A program made the translations under genes and the position numbers. A DNA stretch of 64,000 nt, taken from Agromyces albus. GTDB taxonomy: Bacteria > Actinomycetota > Actinomycetes > Actinomycetales > Microbacteriaceae. The DNA lies in assembly GCF_030815405.1 (NCBI RefSeq), contig NZ_JAUSWX010000001.1, positions 3,286,001 through 3,350,000 on the forward strand. The letters are read 5' to 3'. This document shows positions 23,841 to 31,098 of this stretch, piece after piece (position 1 is the first letter of the stretch; the number at the start of each line of letters is the position of its first letter). The notes beneath the pieces are model-generated. The model saw only the letters and a list, made by a program, of their open reading frames with translations. It made no database searches and was not told where the DNA came from.

Positions 23841-25280
23841 TCAGATGACCGAGGCGAGCAGGCTCGGTTCGGGAACCGGCGTGGTCGAGAGCGAACGCCA
23901 GGCTCGTGACAGGGCGTGCACCGCGGCATCCGTCGCCTCGGCCGGAGAGCAGATCGGCAGGCGCAGGAACCGCTCGAAGGCGCCGTCGACACCGAAGCGC
24001 GGGCCCGCGGCGATGATGAGCCCGTGAGTGCGCGCGGCGAGCGCGAGCTGCGAACTGACGGGCGCGCCGAGCCCGATCCACGTCACGATGCCGCCGTCGA
24101 CATGCGGCACGTGCCACTCGGGGAAGGCCTCGGCGAGCAGCGCCTCGAGCCGGTCGCGACCGGATCGGAGCTGCTCGCGCCGCAACTCGAGGATGTCGTC
24201 CATGTGCTCCTCGAGGAGCCGGGTGACGAGCAGCTGCTCGATGATGGGCGTGCCGAGGTCTCCCGGCGAGCGCACCGCGAGGAGGCGGCTGATGAGCGGC
24301 CGGTCGGCGCGGATCCAGCCGACGCGCACGCCGCCCCACACGGTCTTGCCGACCGAGCCCACCATGACGGCGGGGCCGTACGCGGCGAGCGGCAGGTACA
24401 ACTCGGCGCGGTCGATGTCGAGCTCGCCCGTCGTCTCGTCGGCGATCAGCACGGTGCCCTGCCTGGCCGCCGCGTCGACGACGCGCTCACGCAGGTCGAT
24501 GCTCATCGACCGCCCGGTCGGGTTCTGGAAGTCGGGCATCAGGTAGGCGGCCGAGGGGTTGCTGTGCCGGATGGCCTGCTCGAGCGCCTCGGTCTCGTCG
24601 CCCTCGCCGAACGGACCCGCGTCGTGCGGGGCGACCGCGACGGGCACGAGGCGGGCGCCGGCGGTGCGGAGCGCCTCGTACGCGTGCGGATACGTGGGCG
24701 CCTCGATGATCGCCCGGTCGCCGCGGCTGATGACGGCACGAGAGAGCAACGCGATCGCGTGCTGCGCGCCGATCGTGACCATGATCTGCTCGGGTGACGT
24801 CGGCAGGCCGCGCGCCGTGTACCGGTCGGCGATGACGGCGCGCAGCGCGGGCGTGCCGATCGGGTCGAAGCCCGCGTCGCCGAGTTGGCCCGGGAGGTCG
24901 TCGATCGCCTGCCGTGCGACCTCCGTCAGCCAGGGCAACGCGGGCGGCGCCGCCTTCGAGAAGTCGATGTAGTCGGCTGCGGGCGGCGCGGGGAGGATCG
25001 AGGGTGCGCCGGGCAGCCGCGCGATACTGCCGGAGCCGCGCACGCTCTGGACGAGCCCGTGCTCGCGCAAGTGGCGATAGGCCGCCGTGACGGTCGTGCG
25101 GCTGAGTGCGAGCCGCTCGGCGAGGTCTCGCTCGGCGGGGAGTCGCGTGGCGACCGGGATGCGCCCATCGAGGATCAGGAGCCGCACGCGATCGGCGAGT
25201 GCCTGGTAGGCACTGCCGTCGGATCGCCAGTCGCCGAGCAGGATCTCGAGCGATCGGGCGCTGAGTGTCGTTTCTCCCAT
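23841..25280 (-). CDS. MocR-family (GntR/aminotransferase) transcriptional regulator, YczR-like
   Basis: This is a fusion regulator of 479 residues: an N-terminal GntR winged helix (RLPAERDLAERLALSRTTVT, then LREHGLVQSVRGSG), a linker, and a fold-type I aminotransferase-like domain that binds PLP (VMVGSVGKTVWGGVR holds the Lys). It is divergent from yczE, the arrangement described for the MocR subgroup linked to YczE-like membrane proteins, so it probably controls that gene in response to PLP or an amino compound. Start MGETTLSARS at 25280 is supported by a TAAAGT hexamer 7 nt upstream (leaderless). Confidence 0.9.
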   Translation of the reverse strand: MGETTLSARSLEILLGDWRSDGSAYQALADRVRLLILDGRIPVATRLPAERDLAERLALSRTTVTAAYRHLREHGLVQSVRGSGSIARLPGAPSILPAPPAADYIDFSKAAPPALPWLTEVARQAIDDLPGQLGDAGFDPIGTPALRAVIADRYTARGLPTSPEQIMVTIGAQHAIALLSRAVISRGDRAIIEAPTYPHAYEALRTAGARLVPVAVAPHDAGPFGEGDETEALEQAIRHSNPSAAYLMPDFQNPTGRSMSIDLRERVVDAAARQGTVLIADETTGELDIDRAELYLPLAAYGPAVMVGSVGKTVWGGVRVGWIRADRPLISRLLAVRSPGDLGTPIIEQLLVTRLLEEHMDDILELRREQLRSGRDRLEALLAEAFPEWHVPHVDGGIVTWIGLGAPVSSQLALAARTHGLIIAAGPRFGVDGAFERFLRLPICSPAEATDAAVHALSRAWRSLSTTPVPEPSLLASVI

Positions 25281-25287
25281 ACGAGCC

Positions 25288-25336
25288 ACTTTAGTCGAAT
25301 TGGATGTATACGAGAAGGCCAATCGTGCAATTGGAT
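25288..25336. promoter_or_regulatory. MocR operator: two direct AATTGGAT repeats and one inverted CCAAT half-site
   Basis: AATTGGAT occurs at 25298-25305 and 25329-25336, 31 bp apart (three helical turns), with an inverted GCCAATC at about 25318-25324 between them. Characterised MocR proteins such as GabR and PdxR use spaced direct repeats plus an inverted element. The left copy sits beside the mocR -10 (TAAAGT, 25288-25293 on the minus strand), and the right copy ends 6 nt before the yczE ATG. Confidence 0.72.
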
Positions 25337-25342
25337 TGAAGC

Positions 25343-26041
25343 ATGCTCCGCCAGCCGACCGACCCCGCGCCCGTGCTCGTCCGCCGTTTCACCCAGCTCC
25401 TCGTGGGTCTGTTCCTCTACGGCATCGGCATCGCGCTCATCGTGCGCGGAGAGCTCGGCGTCGCCCCGTGGGACGTGCTCACCCAGGGCATCATGAAGCA
25501 GACGGGATTGAGCTTCGGGCTGATCACCGTGATCATGAGCGGGATCGTGCTGCTCCTGTGGATCCCGATCCGCCAGCGGCCGGGACTCGGCACGATCCTG
25601 AACGCGCTCCTCGTCGGTCCCGCCATCGACGTCGGCCTCTGGCTCATCCCGACCGGCCTCGACCTCTGGGTGCGAGCCCTCCTGCTGCCGGCGGGCATCC
25701 TCCTGCTCGCCGTCGCGACCGGCCTCTACATCGGCGCGCACTTCGGCCCCGGCCCACGCGACGGCCTCATGACCGGGCTGCACCGCGTCACCGGCTGGAG
25801 GATCTGGATCGTGCGCACCAGCATCGAGGTCACCGTGCTCGCCGCCGGGTGGCTGCTCGGCGGCAACGTCGGCATCGGCACGCTCGCCTTCGCCCTGCTC
25901 ATCGGGCCGCTGTGCGGGTACACGATGCCGCTCTTCGCGGTGAAGCGCTCCGGCCGGATGCCGGCCGACCGCGTCGGCACGCGCGCGAAGCCGACCGTGC
26001 GCGCTCGCGCGGCCGAAGCGGTCGTCCCGGCGCCGGGATGA
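25343..26041 (+). CDS. YczE/YyaS/YitT-type membrane protein
   Basis: This is an integral membrane protein of 232 residues with five or so helices. LFLYGIGIALIVRGELGVAPWDVLTQGIM read in parts (GIGIALIVRGELG; APWDVLTQGI) and TGLYIGAHFGPGPRDGLMTGL are signature stretches of YczE-like proteins. The molecular role is unknown; transport of a PLP-related or amino compound has been suggested from its MocR linkage. The C-terminal 35 residues are Arg/Ala-rich and cytosolic. Confidence 0.85.
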   Translation: MLRQPTDPAPVLVRRFTQLLVGLFLYGIGIALIVRGELGVAPWDVLTQGIMKQTGLSFGLITVIMSGIVLLLWIPIRQRPGLGTILNALLVGPAIDVGLWLIPTGLDLWVRALLLPAGILLLAVATGLYIGAHFGPGPRDGLMTGLHRVTGWRIWIVRTSIEVTVLAAGWLLGGNVGIGTLAFALLIGPLCGYTMPLFAVKRSGRMPADRVGTRAKPTVRARAAEAVVPAPG

Positions 26042-26105
26042 CCGCCCGCCTGAACCTCCGCCGTTCCGTTCTGCATCGATCCTCATCGCCTGAAAGGAGG
26101 CGGCC

Positions 26106-26213
26106 ATGATCGCCACGATGTCGCTGCTTGCAGCACTCGCACTCGCGGGCGTTGCCGCCACGGTCGTCGACTGGGCACGCGACGGCTACCGCCGCGCGCG
26201 CCCGCGCACCTGA
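26106..26213 (+). CDS. Small membrane peptide of 35 residues
   Basis: A short gene not found by length-limited calling. AAAGGAGG lies 7 nt before the ATG, an almost perfect Shine-Dalgarno sequence, stronger than for most genes here. The product starts MIATMSLLAALALAGVAAT, one transmembrane helix, then VVDWARDGYRRARPRT, a basic amphipathic tail. It follows yczE by 64 nt and could be co-transcribed. No family is recognised. The combination of ideal ribosome site, helix and clean stop argues that it is real. Confidence 0.65.
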   Translation: MIATMSLLAALALAGVAATVVDWARDGYRRARPRT

Positions 26214-26272
26214 GCGGCGCCTAGAGTCGGCGGGCGGAACGCGCCCCTCCGCCGGCGCGCCGCGCTACCCCG

Positions 26273-27034
26273 CTAGAGGTTGCGCTCCGCGAAGGCGGTC
26301 ATCGCGTCGCGCACGAACTCGGCGCCGGCCGGGCCGCCGTAGTTCGCCCCGAAGCGATCGTCGGCCACGTACATGTCGGCGAGGCCGAGGAAGTACTCCT
26401 TCGTCGGGCCGCCAGCGCCACCGCCGGGCGTGCCCGGGATGCCGCGCAGCCACTCGAAGTGGCGTCGCGCGAGCGCTTGGGCCTCGTCGCCGGCGGGGTC
26501 GATGCCGCGCTCGAACGCGGCGATCCAGTCGCTGCCCAGCGTCGTCGCGCGCTCCTGCCACGCCGACTTCTCGTCGGCGCTCAGGCCGCGCCACCACGCG
26601 TCGCTCTTCGCGTACGCGTCTTTTCCCCAGCGCTGCTCGACCTCCTCCTTGTACTGGGTGTGGTCGAAGCCGTCGAACATCTGATCTGCCATGAGTCGTT
26701 CACCTCCTTCCAATGCTCCGATGGTGCGTTCGACCGACGCGATCTGCCGCGCCAGTCGTTCCTGCTCCTTGCGCAGCCACTCGAGGTGGCCGAGCAAGGC
26801 GGGTTGGGCGTTCGCCTCGCGGTCGAGCACCTCGGCGATCACGGGCAGACCGAGGCCGAGGTCGCGCAGCAGCATGATCCGCTGCAGGCGCACGAGCGCC
26901 CGCTCGTCGTAGTAGCGATAGCCGTTGCCGCCGATGCGGCTCGGCGCCAGCAGGCCGATGTCGTCGTAGTGCCGCAACGTGCGGCTCGTCGTGCCGGCGA
27001 GCTTCGCGATCTCCTGGATCGACCAGTCGTCCAC
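26273..27034 (-). CDS. MerR-family regulator with TipAS drug-binding domain
   Basis: This is a 253-residue regulator. The N-terminal MerR helix-turn-helix reads IQEIAKLAGTTSRTLRHYDD and RIGGNGYRYYDE, followed by a dimerisation coil. The C-terminal half (FDHTQYKEEVEQRWG, WWRGLSADEKSAWQ) is a TipAS-type globin-like domain that in TipAL binds thiopeptide antibiotics and activates transcription. It starts at a GTG. Its own promoter (27083-27113) has the 19-bp spacer and central dyad typical of MerR targets, so it is likely autoregulated. Confidence 0.92.
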   Translation of the reverse strand: MDDWSIQEIAKLAGTTSRTLRHYDDIGLLAPSRIGGNGYRYYDERALVRLQRIMLLRDLGLGLPVIAEVLDREANAQPALLGHLEWLRKEQERLARQIASVERTIGALEGGERLMADQMFDGFDHTQYKEEVEQRWGKDAYAKSDAWWRGLSADEKSAWQERATTLGSDWIAAFERGIDPAGDEAQALARRHFEWLRGIPGTPGGGAGGPTKEYFLGLADMYVADDRFGANYGGPAGAEFVRDAMTAFAERNL

Positions 27035-27082
27035 GCCGTCCTCCGCTCAGAGATTTCCGAGGCGATGCGCCCCACCCGAGCA

Positions 27083-27113
27083 ACATTAGAAGTTGACGTC
27101 ACGTCAATGTCAA
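27083..27113 (-). promoter_or_regulatory. MerR-type promoter with 19-bp spacer
   Basis: On the minus strand TTGACA (27108-27113) and TAATGT (27083-27088) are separated by exactly 19 nt, longer than the 17 nt standard. The palindrome TTGACGT-C-ACGTCAA (27093-27107) fills the spacer. This geometry is the hallmark of MerR-activated promoters, where DNA twisting realigns the two boxes. It lies about 50 nt before the MerR start codon. Confidence 0.82.
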
Positions 27114-27241
27114 GCGGTCGAACCTCGTCGCAGTCCGCCTTCGCGGGACGCAATTCCGGATTCGCAGGCAACACGCCGTATTCAGCCGCCGTCGGCGCGG
27201 CGAGTCGCCGTCCGCATCCGAGTTCTGCACGCAGGACGGAC

Positions 27242-27299
27242 TTGCACTGGTCCAAGACGCGATATATCGTGTTTCGAAAGGAAGACGCGATATATCGCG
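27242..27299 (+). promoter_or_regulatory. DUF4097-padR promoter with two CGATATATCG operators
   Basis: A promoter TTGCAC (27242-27247), 17 nt, TATCGT (27265-27270) overlaps the palindrome CGATATATCG (27260-27269, near-symmetrical out to 27257-27272). A second perfect palindrome, CGCGATATATCGCG (27286-27299), is centred 28 bp downstream. They stand out in a GC-rich context. The downstream operon ends with a PadR repressor, the likely ligand of these sites. Confidence 0.75.
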
Positions 27300-27364
27300 A
27301 TACAGGTTTTCAGGGCACGGATGCCGCGGCATCCGCTTCCCTCACCAACGAAGGAGAACGCAAC

Positions 27365-28228
27365 ATGGCCATCGAGAAATGGGTCATCGCCCCCGGCGAA
27401 GCACGGGTCATCGACCTCGAGCTCGTACGCAAGCTGAAGGTGAGCCTCATCGGCGGCAAGGTCGACGTGATCGCCCACGATGAGCCGGGCGTGCGAGTCG
27501 AGATCTCGAACGTCACGGGCAAGGAGCTCATGGTGCAGATCGACGGCGACACGCTCGAGATCGACCACCCGCAGTTGCGCTGGGACAACTTCATCGAGGC
27601 CTTCAAGGGCTTCGTCGGCAGCGCGAAGGCCGAGGTCTCGATCCTCGCCCCGCGCAACATCGCGATGAAGCTCGGCGTGGTGTCGGGCGACGGCCTCGTC
27701 TCTGGATTCACGGGCGACGGCAGGTTCAGCACCGTCTCCGGCGACTTCGTGCTCGACAACCACGAGGGCGACGTCGAGCTCTCGAGCGTCAGCGGCGAGC
27801 TCTCGGCCGGCAACCACGTCGGCCGCATCACGGCGCACAGCGTCTCGGGCGACATCGTCGCGACGGGCGACATCACGACCTTCAACGCCGACACGGTGTC
27901 GGGCAACATGATCGTCGATACCCGCGGCACCCCCGACCGCATCGACACGAACACGGTCGCGGGCGACCTCACCGTCCGCTTCGCCGCCGGATCTGGCGCG
28001 CGCTACCGCATCAACACCGTTGGCGGCACGGTGCTGCTCGACGACATGTCGGTGAAGGGCATGTTCGGCAAGGGATTCGAGCGCGTCGTCGGCGAGCTCG
28101 CGGGCACGTGGCTCGACCTCGGCGCCAACAGCGTCTCGGGCAACATCTCGGTCATGCGCCGTGAGGCCCCGGCGAGCACGGGCACGACCGGCGGCGCGGG
28201 ATCGGCGAACGGCGAGGCATCCGAATGA
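27365..28228 (+). CDS. DUF4097-family beta-strand repeat protein
   Basis: This is a 287-residue protein built from short beta-repeats with Val-Ser-Gly-Asp turns (VVSGDGLVSG, TVSGDFVLDN, SVSGELSAGN, SVSGDIVATG, TVSGNMIVDT), a right-handed beta-solenoid like DUF4097/DUF4098 adhesin-like proteins. No signal peptide or membrane helix is seen, so it is probably cytosolic. It shares an operon with padR (ATGA overlap), a pairing common in actinobacteria. A GAAGGAG site precedes the ATG at 27365. Function is unknown; a role in envelope-stress sensing is only a guess. Confidence 0.85.
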   Translation: MAIEKWVIAPGEARVIDLELVRKLKVSLIGGKVDVIAHDEPGVRVEISNVTGKELMVQIDGDTLEIDHPQLRWDNFIEAFKGFVGSAKAEVSILAPRNIAMKLGVVSGDGLVSGFTGDGRFSTVSGDFVLDNHEGDVELSSVSGELSAGNHVGRITAHSVSGDIVATGDITTFNADTVSGNMIVDTRGTPDRIDTNTVAGDLTVRFAAGSGARYRINTVGGTVLLDDMSVKGMFGKGFERVVGELAGTWLDLGANSVSGNISVMRREAPASTGTTGGAGSANGEASE

Positions 28229-28839
28229 CCCCGCCAGTCTTCGCCCACGGGAGTCTCAGGCTCTACCTCCTCGCCCTCCTCGACGAGCAGCCGAGGCACG
28301 GCTACGAGCTCATCCAGGCGCTCTCCGATCGCTTTGGCGGCACGTACAGCCCGAGCGCCGGCACGATCTACCCCCGCCTCTCGAAGCTCGAGGAGGAGGG
28401 GCTCGTCACGAAGTCCGCCGACGGCCGCAAGACGGTCTACGAGATCACGGATGCCGGTCGCGCAGAGCTCGAGGCGCGCCGGCACGAGCTCGACGCCATC
28501 GAAGACGAGGTCACCGACTCGGTGCGCCGCCTCGCCGACGGCGTGCGAGCCGAGGTCGACGAGGCCATGCGCTCGATGCGTGCCGAACTCGCGAGCGCTG
28601 CCCGTGAGGCCAAGCGCGCCGCGAAGACGGCGACGAACGCGACCATGAACCTCAGCTCCGAATCGAATCGGGCCCTGCACGAGGCCGAGCTGGCGATCAA
28701 CGAGTTCCGCCAGCAGCTCCGCACCGACCTGCGCACGCACGCGCATCGCGGCCGAGTGAGCTCTGAATCGGTGACCCTGCTGAAGGCACGGCTCGCGCAA
28801 GTGCGGGCCGACGTGCTCGCGACGCTCGCCGAGCGCTGA
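28225..28839 (+). CDS. PadR-family transcriptional regulator
   Basis: This is a 204-residue repressor with a PadR winged helix: LYLLALLDEQPRHGYELIQAL, then TYSPSAGTIYPRLSKLEEEGLV read in parts (SAGTIYPRLSKLEEEGL) and GRKTVYEITDAGR. The C-terminal half is a long Ala/Glu/Arg-rich coiled coil, longer than in small PadR proteins and possibly mediating dimerisation. The start codon overlaps the DUF4097 stop (ATGA). It probably represses its own operon at the CGATATATCG palindromes. Confidence 0.9.
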   Translation: MTPPVFAHGSLRLYLLALLDEQPRHGYELIQALSDRFGGTYSPSAGTIYPRLSKLEEEGLVTKSADGRKTVYEITDAGRAELEARRHELDAIEDEVTDSVRRLADGVRAEVDEAMRSMRAELASAAREAKRAAKTATNATMNLSSESNRALHEAELAINEFRQQLRTDLRTHAHRGRVSSESVTLLKARLAQVRADVLATLAER

Positions 28840-28846
28840 ACCCGGT

Positions 28847-28884
28847 GCACGCGGCATCCGTTGTGATCGACGGATGCCGCGTGC
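28847..28884. terminator. Hairpin after padR with 14-bp perfect arms
   Basis: GCACGCGGCATCCG (28847-28860) and its complement (28871-28884) flank a 10-nt loop, starting 8 nt after the padR stop. The arms contain the GGATGCC word common in this genome's hairpins. Confidence 0.75.
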
Positions 28885-28915
28885 GCATGTCGGTGCATCG
28901 TGCTTTCATGGGCGC

Positions 28916-29431
28916 ATGCCCGACGTCACCCTCCTGCCATGGTCGGACGGCGACCTCGACCTGCTGCGCCGCAGCAACACCCACGAACTCATGGACCAGC
29001 TCGGCGGTCCAGAGAACGACGAGCAGGTGCGAGCGCGCCACGAGCGGTACCTGCGCATGTGGCGCGAGGGCACGGGGTTCCAGTTCCGCATCGTGATCCC
29101 GGGGCATCCCGAGGGCGTCGGCACCATCGGCTACTGGCGTCGCGATGAAGAGGGCGTTCCGGCGCTCGAGGCCGGCTGGTCGGTCGAGGCCGAGTATCGC
29201 GGCCGCGGCATCGCTCCCGCCGCGGTGCTCGCCATGCTCGACACCGCGCGGGCCGCCGGCGAGACGCTCCCCGTGCACGCCTACCCGCGCGTCGACAACC
29301 CGGCGTCGAACGCCGTCTGCCGCAAGGCCGGCTTCACCCTGCTCGGCGAGCGCGACTTCGAGATCACGCCGGGCCTGATCCTGCACACGAACGACTGGGT
29401 CGTCGAGCTGGCAGATCGCCCCCTGGCCTAA
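28916..29431 (+). CDS. GNAT-family N-acetyltransferase (RimJ/RimL-like)
   Basis: This is a 171-residue acetyltransferase. The acetyl-CoA-binding region reads EYRGRGIAPAAVLAML (RGxG motif), and the end block NPASNAVCRKAGFTLLGERD is typical for GNAT proteins that acetylate small molecules or protein N-termini. Start MPDVTLLPW at 28916 was chosen over an in-frame upstream ATG because homology begins there. The substrate is unknown. Its 3' end carries one copy of a 16-bp repeat shared with the crcB promoter. Confidence 0.85.
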   Translation: MPDVTLLPWSDGDLDLLRRSNTHELMDQLGGPENDEQVRARHERYLRMWREGTGFQFRIVIPGHPEGVGTIGYWRRDEEGVPALEAGWSVEAEYRGRGIAPAAVLAMLDTARAAGETLPVHAYPRVDNPASNAVCRKAGFTLLGERDFEITPGLILHTNDWVVELADRPLA

Positions 29432-29451
29432 CCTCATCGCCCCCTGGCCTA
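29415..29451 (+). repeat. Duplicated 16-bp sequence ATCGCCCCCTGGCCTA
   Basis: Identical copies at 29415-29430 (the last codons and stop of the acetyltransferase) and 29436-29451. The second copy supplies the first two bases of the crcB -10 box TAGTCT (29450-29455). This looks like a small tandem duplication that helped build the crcB promoter. Confidence 0.7.
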
Positions 29452-29461
29452 GTCTCGAGGA
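29450..29461 (+). promoter_or_regulatory. Leaderless -10 box of crcB
   Basis: TAGTCT (29450-29455) ends 6 nt before the GTG start of crcB, so transcription should begin at or next to the start codon. There is no room for a fluoride riboswitch between this box and the gene. Confidence 0.5.
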
Positions 29462-29881
29462 GTGCGCGCCTATCTCGCCGTCGCCGTCGGCGGTCTCATC
29501 GGCACCGGGCTCAGGCTCGGCTTCGATCTCGCGTTCCCGCACGCCGACGGCGAGCTGTCCGTCGAGACCTTCGTCGTGAACCTGTTCGGCTCCTTCGCGC
29601 TCGGATGGCTCGTCGGTGGACTCTGGACCCGGCCCGGCACGCCCACGTGGCTGAAGGCCGGCCTCGGCCCCGGCCTGATCGGCTCGTTCACGACCCTCTC
29701 GGCGGTGATGGTCTCGCTCATCGCACTCACGGGCGCGGGCGAGCTGTGGCTCGGCGTGCTCTACCTGTTCGTCTCGGTCGTCGGCGGCCTTGCGCTCGCG
29801 GCGGCGGGGCTGCGCATCGGCTCGATCATCGCGCACCGGCCGATGCCCACCGAGGTCACCGACGCCGGAGAGACGCTGTGA
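29462..29881 (+). CDS. crcB: Fluoride channel subunit CrcB/Fluc (first)
   Basis: This is a 139-residue, four-helix membrane protein of the Fluc fluoride channel family, which exports toxic fluoride. Visible motifs are GGLIGTGLRL in helix 1, VNLFGSFALGWLVG and LIGSFTTLSAV in helix 3, the region that lines the pore and binds the central sodium. It starts with GTG and overlaps the second subunit by four bases (GTGA). Two adjacent Fluc genes usually encode a heterodimer in antiparallel topology. Confidence 0.92.
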   Translation: MRAYLAVAVGGLIGTGLRLGFDLAFPHADGELSVETFVVNLFGSFALGWLVGGLWTRPGTPTWLKAGLGPGLIGSFTTLSAVMVSLIALTGAGELWLGVLYLFVSVVGGLALAAAGLRIGSIIAHRPMPTEVTDAGETL

Positions 29882-30246
29882 CCCCGCTCGTCGTGGCCGC
29901 GGTGCTCGGCGCGGGCGCGGTGGGCGCAGTGCTCCGATACGCGCTCTCCCGGGCCTTTCCGGTGCGGCCGGGTCACTTGCCCGGCGGCATCCTCATCGTC
30001 AACGTGTTGGGGTCGGCGCTCGCCGGTGCGCTCATCGGCGTGGCCGAGCGCGCCGCCCTCGACGCCGACGTGCGCCTCGTGCTCGTCACGGGCTTCTGCG
30101 GCGGACTCACGACGTTCAGCACGTGGAGCGTCGAGACGATCGAGCTGTTCGACGGCGGGCGGTGGCGCGCCGCGATCCTCAACGTCGTCGTGACGCTCTC
30201 CCTCGGCATCGCGGCGGCCGCGGGCATGTACCTCGCCTTCCGCTGA
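29878..30246 (+). CDS. crcB: Fluoride channel subunit CrcB/Fluc (second)
   Basis: This is the second Fluc subunit, 122 residues with four helices. GAVLRYALSR (helix 1), VNVLGSALAGALIG and GFCGGLTTFSTWSVE (pore helix with the conserved GGxTTFST) are diagnostic. It starts at GTG 29878 within the first gene's stop codon, so translation is coupled and the two subunits are made in matched amounts. A long bidirectional hairpin follows its stop. Confidence 0.93.
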   Translation: MTPLVVAAVLGAGAVGAVLRYALSRAFPVRPGHLPGGILIVNVLGSALAGALIGVAERAALDADVRLVLVTGFCGGLTTFSTWSVETIELFDGGRWRAAILNVVVTLSLGIAAAAGMYLAFR

Positions 30247-30247
30247 G

Positions 30248-30290
30248 GGTGAGCGGATGCCGCAGCGGGCGGCCGCGGCATCCGCTCACC
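30248..30290. terminator. Bidirectional terminator between crcB pair and copC-like gene
   Basis: Perfect 16-bp arms (30248-30263 and 30275-30290, core GAGCGGATGCCGC) with an 11-nt loop occupy nearly the whole gap between two convergent genes. Confidence 0.85.
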
Positions 30291-30296
30291 GTCTGC

Positions 30297-30968
30297 TCAG
30301 TCCGCGTTGCGGCGGCGGCGGCGGCGCACTTCCGACACGATGATGCCGGCGACGAGCGCCGCGACGAGGAGCGAGCCCGCGACGATGGCGACGACGAGCC
30401 AGACGCCCGCATCGGATGCCGCGGCGTCATCGGCCTGCTCGCCGCCGTCGCCGTTCTCGCCATCGGCCTCGTCGGCCTCGTCGGTGTGCGGGGGCTGCTC
30501 CTCCCACACGCCGGTGGCCTCGGCGCCGACGCCGAAGTCGATCGTGCCCTCGATGGGGTGGCCGTCTGAGGAGACGGCGCGCCAGCGCACCTGGTAGTCG
30601 CCGCTGAGATCGGCGAGGAGCTCGACGGTCACCTCGGATCCCGCGATCACGGGCTCGTCGACCTCGATCTCCTCGCCGTGGTGGTCGACCACGACGACGG
30701 ACGTGCCGACCTCGATGATGTCGTTCGAGAAGCTGAGCCCGATGGCCTCGGGCGAGGCGTCGAGCACCTCGCCCTGCTCGGGGCTCGAGCCGATGAGCTC
30801 GTCGTGCGCGAAAGCGGGCGCCGCGTCGGCGAGGGCGAAGAGCGCTGCGGCGGTGAGCGCGGCACCGGCGAGCACGAGCGCGCGAAGGCGGCGTGCTCGG
30901 TCGGCGGGGGCGTCGGCGGTGGTCGCGATCGAGGTCGCGGCGGTCGAGATGGGGGGTTCGTTGGTCAT
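30297..30968 (-). CDS. CopC-domain copper-resistance-like membrane-anchored protein
   Basis: This is a 223-residue exported protein. A Sec-type signal with FALADAAPAFAHDELIGSSP ends at the mature N-terminal His (AFA-HDE), a copper ligand in CopC proteins. The domain continues with SPEQGEVLDASPEAIGLSFS and ends with DYQVRWRAVSSDGHPIEGT, containing the DGH ligand region. After an acidic linker a C-terminal helix and RRRRRR anchor it in the membrane. It may buffer periplasmic-side copper. Start MTNEPPIST at 30966-30968. Its neighbour upstream is a His-rich membrane protein. Confidence 0.88.
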   Translation of the reverse strand: MTNEPPISTAATSIATTADAPADRARRLRALVLAGAALTAAALFALADAAPAFAHDELIGSSPEQGEVLDASPEAIGLSFSNDIIEVGTSVVVVDHHGEEIEVDEPVIAGSEVTVELLADLSGDYQVRWRAVSSDGHPIEGTIDFGVGAEATGVWEEQPPHTDEADEADGENGDGGEQADDAAASDAGVWLVVAIVAGSLLVAALVAGIIVSEVRRRRRRNAD

Positions 30969-31098
30969 GTGTTCGGGAGTTCCTCTCCTGGTGCCCGGGG
31001 TGGTGCGCCGGCGCTGCGCGACGCGGGTGAGTGTGCACTGCGCGGCCGTGCCGAGGCATCCGGGCTGATGGGTCGCCGCCGGTCGACCGGCGGCGGGA

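Noticed and set aside
29432..29462. Fluoride riboswitch upstream of crcB
   Set aside because: Only about 30 nt separate the previous stop and the start codon, and a -10 box lies 6 nt upstream; no room for the aptamer.
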